64,000 nt of DNA from Lethocerus indicus (Eukaryota; Arthropoda; Insecta; Hemiptera; Belostomatidae), in the NCBI GenBank assembly GCA_019843655.1, contig JACDQD010000001.1, positions 38,734,392 through 38,798,391 on the forward strand, read 5' to 3'. Numbering within the stretch: position 1 is the stretch's first letter; each line of letters begins with the position of its first letter. The position numbers and the translations under genes were made by a program. The notes beneath the pieces were generated by a model. The model was not told the DNA's origin. It saw nothing but the letters and a program-made list of their open reading frames with translations, and made no database searches. Shown here piece after piece: positions 57,136 to 64,000 of the stretch.

Positions 57136-57255
57136 CAAATTGCAAAAGATTCGGTGTCCGTAATTTAAAAATTTTTCGTGTACACACAAGACCGACGAGC
57201 GGCCGTAGTGACTCAACCGTAGATTCGAAAGCATAGAACAGGAAACTGTGTCACT

Positions 57256-57264
57256 AGATATAAT
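57256..57264. repeat. target-site duplication, left copy
   Basis: AGATATAAT, repeated at 57803-57811. A further four bases agree with one mismatch. Confidence 0.8.
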
Positions 57265-57802
57265 ATAACCCCCATACGCGACTCAAAAGAACAGACCTCA
57301 ACCGCAAATTTGGACTGCTGAGACCTCTTTGAAAAGACATCAAAACTGGTAGGACATGGACTTACGGAATAGAGCGCCGCTAAGAAATCCAACATCGCCT
57401 TCATCCAGAGATTCCAGTCAAAAGTCCTTCGTACCATCCTTAATGCTCCCCGGTATGTTTCTAACCGAAGTATCCATAATGACCTCAACATACCGACAGT
57501 GGACGAAGTCGCAACATCACGCTTCCTTAAATTCCATTCCCGCCTCTCTCCACATCCAAATCCACTCGTTCAGTCCCTTTCCTCTTCTACCCATCCACTA
57601 TCTCCCCCGCGTCGGCTCAAACGCCACCGGCCCAGAGATCTTCTCAGCCCGAAGCCATAAACTGTTCGTGTGGAAAAAGTGCCATCATAGGGTGGTCTCT
57701 TTTATCGTGACATTCATGTGAAAAGAAAACACTCATCAGTTGTACCCATAACTATACGTAGTTGATTGTACAAAAATAAAAAAAAGGTTAAAAAAAAGAA
57801 GA
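57265..57802 (+). mobile_element. LINE-derived non-autonomous retroposon, complete copy with TSD
   Basis: Begins just before CCCCCATACGCGACTC. It carries the RT C-terminal remnant (with an internal deletion after AAAACTGG and at least one frameshift), the GGCCCAGAGATC..AAGTGCCATCA 3' UTR, and the tail GTTGATTGTACAAAAATAAA. It is close to the 22691-23271 copy over its whole length. Short duplications flank it. Confidence 0.85.
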
Positions 57803-57811
57803 AGATATAAT
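57803..57811. repeat. target-site duplication, right copy
   Basis: Exact repeat of AGATATAAT at 57256-57264. Confidence 0.8.
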
Positions 57812-58308
57812 TTAAATGTACAAAGCATATAAAATATCCTGGGCCGAGATATGGTGATGAGACAGTCTCCTGGGTTCTACAGGATAGTACAAAGTTACAT
57901 GGTTCCCGTTATAGTCGAAGAACGCTTCTCTGGCACAGCCGTAAACCTTATTATATTTTACTTTAATATATTTCACTTTAACTATTAACCTTAGCACTTT
58001 CATACTCATATAGGTCTAGCTCTATTCTCGTATATATCTAATCTTAGTTTGTATCCAAAATGAAAGTTATGTAATGTGCGTTTCGAGGACTTTTTAACTT
58101 TTTCATATCCAATAAAACCGTATAGAACGATTAAATATATAATGCGTACGACCTTTCGCGATTTCACGACAGTAATTAAAAGCAATTTGTTTTCGAAAAC
58201 ATGAAGTGAAACCGTCCCCGTACGACTGGCAAGTAGTATATGGTGAATTAGAGCTACGACGCAATTGTGTTCAGAGGAACAATATTCCGAAAACACTGTC
58301 TTCATCAT
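57812..58308 (-). CDS. two consecutive minus-strand ATG frames, uncertain
   Basis: A 100-codon frame (58308-58006, starting MMKTVFSEYCSSEHN) overlaps by four bases (ATGA) a 65-codon frame (58009-57812, containing VYGCAREAFFDYNGNHVTL and YPVEPRRLSHHH). Both have genuine ATGs in an AT-rich context. A single older reading frame broken by one indel would give the same picture. On the plus strand a CAAC|GTAAGT donor at 58315 overlaps the first frame. No family is recognised. Confidence 0.2.
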
Positions 58309-58533
58309 TACAACGTAAGTGCATAAGAGGATGCGTATATTATAGACTTATAACCCGCGAAATTACTCGTAATACCCCAATGTACAGATTAAGAAGATTT
58401 CTATTTTAAAACACTAAGCGAGATGCTGTAGTAATATATTGTTATTGTAGCAGTTGATGTGCACATAAACTCATACACATGCGAGATTGGTGTGCCAATT
58501 CACAATAATCTTGTGAAAAAAATAAAAATATGA

Positions 58534-58535
<2 letters not shown>
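58309..58535. other. non-coding stretch
   Basis: AT-rich. No feature is recognised. Confidence 0.4.
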
Positions 58536-58588
<53 letters not shown>

Positions 58589-58598
58589 GTATATATAA
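58536..58598. repeat. (TA)n microsatellite
   Basis: Over 20 TA units followed by interrupted TATATGTATATA. Confidence 0.95.
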
Positions 58599-60444
58599 CG
58601 CAAAATACTCGTATATATGCCGGCTACCTAAGCCTTTCTGTGATCGTATATTTTTTAATTTTTTGCTTGAAGTAGCGAAGTTTCATCGGGAAAATATTGC
58701 ACTCGCACTGCCTCACAGAAGACACTTGAATTTTGCACTTTTACAAGTATCGTAAACTTTCCTGCGTTTCATACACTTGAAGTGCCGGTCGTGTACATCC
58801 ATTATGCGCGGTTCCTCTATTCTTTACCATTTTTTGGGCTGAAAAAAAATATAATTTAAAAATATTTTTTCGTCGAGAGTCTGAGGTATCCTGTTTCTTC
58901 TTGTCTCTCGCCTTTATTGTTCAATTTTTTTTGCGGTATTCGACTTTTCGGAAGCCAGGAGAATCGGAGCAGGGTTTTTTTATTTGTTCCTGTCGGTTAT
59001 TCACCCTGTTGTGGTGTACGAATTTTTTCTGAAGTGGTTTTATAAATGGCATATTACATTCAGTTGGACATAAATGATATTTTAGGCGGACTCGTTTCCC
59101 TTTTTTATTATTTTCTGTTTCAATCAATCTCACGTACGAAATGGAGGTGGCCACGTGATCTAAACAAAATAGAAAAAATAAATACATATAATTTAAATAA
59201 AAAGGGGGGGAAGCCAGGGGGGGCTACTCGAACATCAATGTCGCTTATTGTTTTTTTACAGTTGTGACAATGGAACGGTTAAGAAAAATAAAAATAAAAG
59301 ATTGGGTATCCAAGAAGAAATCCTCGGTTTATGATTATTTCAGAATAACCCCACAAGCATGGAATGCGCCAACATGACTCACACTGCTACTGAAGATCGC
59401 GAAATTTACTGTATGAAATCTCTCCCAATCCGTAAATAGCAGATTACTTGGTAGAAACAAAACAAGATAGATTGATGTCCATCACTGGAATCCCGTTTTC
59501 TTGTCCTCTCGGCTGCTCGTATTTAATTATAACGCGGTGTGCATTTTTGGCGAGAGAACGATGGAAACGAAGGCCCCGTTTATTCGCCCGCCTCGTAAAG
59601 CGTACGGCCAAAAGAAATAATATCTGAAATTCACCGGAACGACCCTAAACGTGTTAGCGCGCCGTCACGGCTCGTAAAGCCGATCGAGGCGGCCCGCGCC
59701 CAATCGGTTATTGCCGGAGAAATTCGTCGGGAAATCGTAAAAACACGTTAGTTTACGACAGCGGCGACGGCTGCTAGCCTCAGATAGTGCTTTATGGGTA
59801 TTTGTCGGAAACTATACATATATATTGTATAACTGAACTGTTATTGCATCCGCCCGTCTCATTAGGAGGGAAACTAAGAACCTCATTCTAAGCCCGAAAA
59901 ACCCTCCAAAATTGCCTTGGAATTGTTTTAATGAGTATCATAATGGTAATTTGTGGTTGTCGGGAATAAATTAAATATTCCACAGGCGAATGTCGAAAGC
60001 GTCCACCTTTCAGGATTTAGTAACAGCGACTAAGCCTAAGGGAATGCTTCCTCCCACTGGAAAAACTCACTGCGTAAATACCACTGTTGCCAGATATTAT
60101 ACACAAGAATCGTGCCCATAATTATTTATGATTTTTTTACCGTACTTATCAAACCACCTCGTAGATCTTCTCGGCTATAGATTGCCTCATATATAAACAG
60201 ACCCGGAGAAGAAAAATAGAGGGAGTGGATATACGAATATATTTAAGCGTTATTTTTGTTTAACCGAATCAAACCGTATTTTCGCACTTAAATAACGGTG
60301 GTTCGAAATCAAAAGCGAACGGGGAGAGGGACGGCTTCGCGTAAAGGGCAGAACCACGAACCGTTGAAGTTTTTCAACGTTCTTTGCGAATCTAGCGATC
60401 ACCGAGAAATATGTTATAAAAATGAGAAGTTCAGTCGTTTAAAG
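58599..60444. other. non-coding stretch
   Basis: CTCTCGGCTGCTCG and ACGCGGTGTGCATTTTTGG at 59505-59550 resemble an inner block of the foldback family (8650-8695). A G-run lies at 59202-59209. Otherwise no gene, RNA or transposon end is identified. Confidence 0.35.
60437..60444. repeat. imperfect 8-bp target duplication, left
   Basis: GTTTAAAG, against GTTTATAA at 60609-60616 (6 of 8 identical). Eight bases is the length expected for hAT insertion. Confidence 0.5.
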
Positions 60445-60608
60445 TAGTGGTACTCAGCCCGTGGGTCGGAGAGCCCTTTTTGGGTCGAACCAGCCTCGTG
60501 AAAGGGTCGCCTATGACATAGCAGTACTAAGATTACAATAGAGGCGAAAATAGTACGGTTGGGGTCGCCGCAATGTTAAAGGGTCATTTCGAATGTTGAC
60601 GGCCGCTG
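60445..60608. mobile_element. hAT-superfamily MITE (SPIN/OC3-like)
   Basis: Starts TAGTGGTACTCAGCC then GTGGGTCG, GGGTCGAACC and AAAGGGTCGCCTATGAC. The right half has GGTTGGGGTCGCCGCAA, TTAAAGGGTC and the inverted end GTTGACGGCCGCTG. From memory of the family, this follows the whole layout of the short hAT elements known as SPIN and OposCharlie3/OC3: CAGTGGTTCTCAACC, GTGGGTCGCGACC, GGGTCGCC, GGTTGGGGTC, GGTTGAGAACC.CTG. At 164 bp it has no transposase. Confidence 0.75.
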
Positions 60609-61029
60609 GTTTATAAGGGCCGAAATCGAATTGCGCTTGGGACAAATTCGTTCTGCCGATTTTTCGATCCTTCTGTTTTTTGTACGCCCTGAAGTTTATT
60701 AGGACGCGTTTCGGCGCGAATTGCGCAATGAGAATATATCGGCGGTGGCCCGAGGTCAGGTATCCTTAGCGGGCGTCTCGGTTGAATTGTTGCCGGTGCA
60801 ATCTCCGGGGCTTCAGGACACACGATACGCGGGCGTAAACACACGTCGAGCACGAGTCGAGCTAACGACGTTATTAAGTCCGCTCACCGTGGCCTCGGCC
60901 CTAACGAGATCTGTTGCCACTTAACAGGGTTTCGGGTGTTAACTACCCGCCCCGACGACAGAAAATTTCCGTTTTCATTTATCCCTACCCCACAAATTAT
61001 TATTCGGCTTTATTTTAATTTAAAATCGG

Positions 61030-61062
<33 letters not shown>

Positions 61063-62028
61063 TATCCGACCGGTCCTATACTATGCCTAGAAAATTTGAT
61101 TCTTTGTCGTTTGTAGAACTCGGGAATACGGGAACCTTTTAACGGGAAATATATTTCCAAGCGAGCGAAATTCGTGTAAATTAATTCGAGACCTGAGTTT
61201 TCCTCCGGATCGTGATTATTTATTACAGAATAAGTAACTATTTTTTAGGGGATAAAATGATAAAATAATCATACACACAATAATAAGTCGATAAATTTTC
61301 ATTTCCTACATTAATAAACAAACCAAAGACGTTTTTGAATAAATATCAATGAAAAACAAATATTTACCCGAATATTGGATACCGAAAATATACAACGCAC
61401 TTTTTAATAGGATGCATTTGTTGTGCTTGTTAAATACTGTAATTAAAGAAATAATGTATTTTTTATTTTCTTTTTATGTATTTTGTTCTCTTAATATTAT
61501 TATCTTTTTAAATATTTATTTTTCAGCTAATATTGGTTCCGAACGCGTTTTTAGCGACGTTCCAAAAGGTTATATATGCCGGAAAAAAGGCCACGTACCT
61601 TTATTTCGTCTGTCAGTGCACACGTCACCCGGATAAATAATTATCCGCCGATTAATTATCTCTCGGTATCGAGTGGACGGCGTGAGCTAACAAACCCGCA
61701 TAACACAACGCCCGCCGCGGTTAGCCTATACGCCGGGCGCATAACCGCACGGCCAAAATTCCTTGTATCTCGTTAGGTTTTCACTGTCCAGCCGTACCCT
61801 TACTAAACTCGCTAATCATGGGTTGTTATAAGGCATTTTAACAAATTATTGAGCTCATTTATCGACGTGAAAACATCTAATGCGGGCGGACTTAAGAAAC
61901 CCGTAGCTGAAGTAATAGTCGGCCGGCAAAAAGGGTACTAAAAGGATATTTTTGTGTTTTATGGGTATATATATATACGATGTTTGCCTATTTTTGTTCC
62001 AGAATTGTTCATTTTGAGCATTCTAATA
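60609..62028. other. non-coding stretch
   Basis: GC-richer at 60.6-60.95 kb with frames open on both strands. AT-rich at 61.15-61.55 kb, where a 95-codon ATG frame (61349-61636) is mostly hydrophobic AT-translation. No gene supported. Confidence 0.35.
61030..61065. repeat. (TA)n microsatellite with palindromic flanks
   Basis: TCGGA(TA)n..TATATCCGA, so the tract is again at a dyad centre. Confidence 0.9.
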
Positions 62029-62083
62029 CCGTAGATTTCGTGTTTCTGTCTCCCCTCGCAGACCACAAAACAGGTATTCTAAA
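62029..62083 (+). mobile_element. internally deleted foldback element
   Basis: CCGTAGATTTCGTG and TTTCTGTCTCC join directly to CCTCGCAGACCACAAAACAG and GTATTCTAAA. The left arm and the one-sided extension are present, and the loop and right arm are absent. Confidence 0.7.
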
Positions 62084-62145
62084 TTAGCTTTTTAATTAAT
62101 CCAGAACAACCAAGCATTCGGGGACACAGACAAAAATGTTGCATG

Positions 62146-62147
<2 letters not shown>

Positions 62148-62194
<47 letters not shown>
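62148..62194. repeat. (TA)n microsatellite
   Basis: About 23 TA units. Confidence 0.95.
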
Positions 62195-62197
<3 letters not shown>

Positions 62198-62639
62198 GAA
62201 TATATAAGGATATTATCGCAATTATTTGAGAAAATACAAAAATATATTATTGGGAAAAATCAGCTATTGGTTTTCGTCCCACATGAGAGACTAGCTCTGG
62301 GGGCGTACTCGTGGGCCAATTTATTTGCCCCGAGAGAACCCACTTCTTTTGCAATAAAAAGTGCAGCCATGGCCCTGCCTTTGACGCGATAAATTCAAAA
62401 TCGAGCCCCCATCCTTAGAATTCATATTATTCCGCCCCTCGAGATAATAATAACTATATAACATACACTTCAGAATTATACATGCCCCATGTCGACAGGG
62501 AGAACGCATACGATCGCGGGACATGAGACTGCATGCAGCTCTACATTCGTCATGTCTTTAAACGCCTATTGACAAGATTTTATTCTCCGCTCTTTTGTTC
62601 CATTTGATACAATACTCTCGCATTTCAGAAACGTTTTTT

Positions 62640-62959
62640 TTTTCTAGACCCCAAGTCTCTGCGATATCCCCTTTCTCCTTGGCGTCGTTTGTGTCTTTTC
62701 TTTGTGGTTATTGTTCGGTTTTGTTTGGGAGGGAGGGAGGGGCGGGTAATTGGTCCCAGCCGCGTCCTATTATATCGGTTTGACATTTCTGCCGGCGCGT
62801 GTGGGCCGCGATTGAGTATATTATTCTTTCTATGAATATATCTGCATCTGTATTTTCTGACACAATAGTATCAAAGTTCGGTAGGTCGACTTTCCGGCCA
62901 ACAGTGTTTTGTATAAGAACAAAGTACTGATATTTTAATAAGAGCTTTGTGAGAATCAC
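62640..62959 (-). pseudogene. probable LINE ORF2 relic between endonuclease and RT
   Basis: Minus-strand NFDTIVSENTDADIFIERII and then YSIAAHTR resembles the linker after the endonuclease in Jockey-type ORF2, where a W..F...V......DID..I..FT..I..AA pattern is usual. The frame stops after about 83 codons and is not intact further on. The LINE assignment is from pattern only. Confidence 0.35.
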
Positions 62960-63208
62960 GTATCACCGATTATAAGTAAATTTCAAAAATAAGAAAAAGT
63001 AAATGAAGGAAAAGAAGAGCGAGTGAAATGAATACTTTCCGAAAGAAAAATCAGCAAATACTAATCTAAATACGAATACGAAATTAATTTTTTTTTACAT
63101 ATTTCCTGAACCATACAGTCAAAAATATTAAGGGAAATAATCGACGCACCCTGCCATGTCTCCGACATAATCATGCGTACTGATTTGGAAGTCCCGTTTA
63201 CACGAATT

Positions 63209-63300
63209 ACACACCGTGCTAATCCTACGGTCCAAACCTTATAATCTCAAGACACACCATTCGTTCCTTACAGACACCTGAGAAGTAATTGGCCACACTA
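63209..63300 (+). repeat. unclassified dispersed repeat, copy 2
   Basis: CGAATTACACACCGTGCTAA, TCCTACGGTCCAAACC, GTTCCTTACAGAC and GAAGTAATTGGCC match 9311-9412 in order and orientation. Confidence 0.6.
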
Positions 63301-64000
63301 CTAATAGTGCTAATTTAACATCAATGTCGTTGTACAGTTGTGGTAGTAAAATAGTTATAAAAAAAGGAAAGTCAGTGGGGTTCTCCTCCATTGTGCACTA
63401 TTTGCGCCACTTTAACTTTAATGTCGCCGATTGAACGGTTATTTCCGGCCGGTATGATTGTTATTTACGAGGTAGATAAACTGCAATAAGTGTCGAAAAT
63501 TGTTGGCCGAAGTATAACCGGCAGAGTAAATGGAATTTGCAGTATGGGGAGGGCTGGTGCGCACCTCTCGGCGCTGCTGGCATCCTGTTACCGGCGATCC
63601 GATGGTCGGCCTATCATCTTCCCCGGCCGGCGGCGGTTTTCTCAAAGAACAAACAAATTATGGACGCATTTTCCGAATAACTAACTGAGCCATCGGTTTA
63701 GATTGTTAAGAAGCCGGTAGTATGAGAGCGGACCAGTCGACGGGCTCTTCAAATTTCAAAGAGTTGTACAATAATATTCTACGGTTTGGCTCAACACTCC
63801 GTGCGTCCATTAGTGTTGTACATAAATAATTTATAGTTTCGATCAATCGTCCGGTAATTTAATTGACAGTCTTTACAACAGTCTTTAACAGTCGATGAAA
63901 AAATCCACCCGATGGTGCAATTTTTGTTACTTGGATTTAATGCAGCGAGTAGATCTTAAAGAACCGGCATATTGCGACGTGGTCGACGGTTGGGGAGAAT
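63301..64000. other. non-coding stretch to window end
   Basis: AACATCAATGTCG and TACAGTTGTG near 63320 recur near 59232-59265. A GC-richer patch at 63.5-63.65 kb is open on both strands. No gene supported. Confidence 0.35.

Noticed and set aside
1..64000. CRISPR arrays, bacterial operons, prophage or plasmid features
   Set aside because: No regularly spaced short repeats, no ribosome-binding sites or compact gene strings. The sequence is eukaryotic in character.

Overview
The window looks like intron-rich, transposon-rich nuclear DNA of an arthropod, most likely an insect with a fairly large genome. There is no compact gene order, operon or ribosome-binding-site pattern. No long intact open reading frame encodes a recognisable host protein. 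There are about fourteen long (TA)n tracts. The commonest dispersed sequence is the 3' end of a Jockey-type non-LTR retrotransposon whose reverse-transcriptase C-terminus is typical of insect LINEs. CpG is plentiful by eye. I cannot name the species.

The best supported content is mobile DNA. Three LINE-derived copies (9897-10456 minus, 22691-23271 minus, 57265-57802 plus) have perfect 9-13 bp target duplications and begin at the same internal point of the parent element. They therefore behave as a defined non-autonomous family rather than random truncations. Older pieces lie at about 1.6, 25.7, 46.3, 46.8 and 53.0 kb. A separate, asymmetric foldback family with its own 10-12 bp target duplications is at 19949-20282 and 52866-52994 (the second inside an old LINE tail), with partial copies at 8560 and 62029. 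DNA-transposon MITEs are present from a hAT family of the SPIN/OC3 type (60445-60608), a piggyBac-like family (51537-51713), a pogo/Tigger-like family (15253-15701) and an unclassified family with about 90 bp terminal inverted repeats (49844-50102, with fragments at 15.2, 16.5 and 57.1 kb). Coding relics of a LINE endonuclease (about 32.2 kb, minus), a mariner transposase (32628-32837, minus) and probably a LINE ORF2 (62640-62959, minus) also remain.

Host genes can only be glimpsed as short open segments bounded by consensus splice sites. On the minus strand, from right to left, these are 54004-54089, 51994-52070, 50895-51168, 47037-47249, 31077-31172, 27821-27868, 18048-18187, 9586-9788, 3599-3664 and 645-737. 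Several neighbours join in compatible reading phase: 51994-52070 to 50895-51168, and the series 31077, 27821, 18048, 9586. This suggests, without proving, one or more minus-strand genes with introns of many kilobases that hold most of the repeats. Plus-strand candidates are at 14136, 26661, 34752, 35425, 37497 and 55712. I recognise no protein family in any of them, and by-eye exon calls have a high false-positive rate, so their confidence is kept low.

The rest is intronic or intergenic sequence. It alternates AT-rich stretches (28-31 kb and 47.3-48.5 kb are extreme) with GC-richer blocks (9.5-9.8, 13.5-14.0, 20.3-20.8, 26-27.9, 50-52.7 kb). It also holds several unclassified two-copy repeats and three striking perfect hairpins (1538-1567, 33544-33598, 54442-54476).
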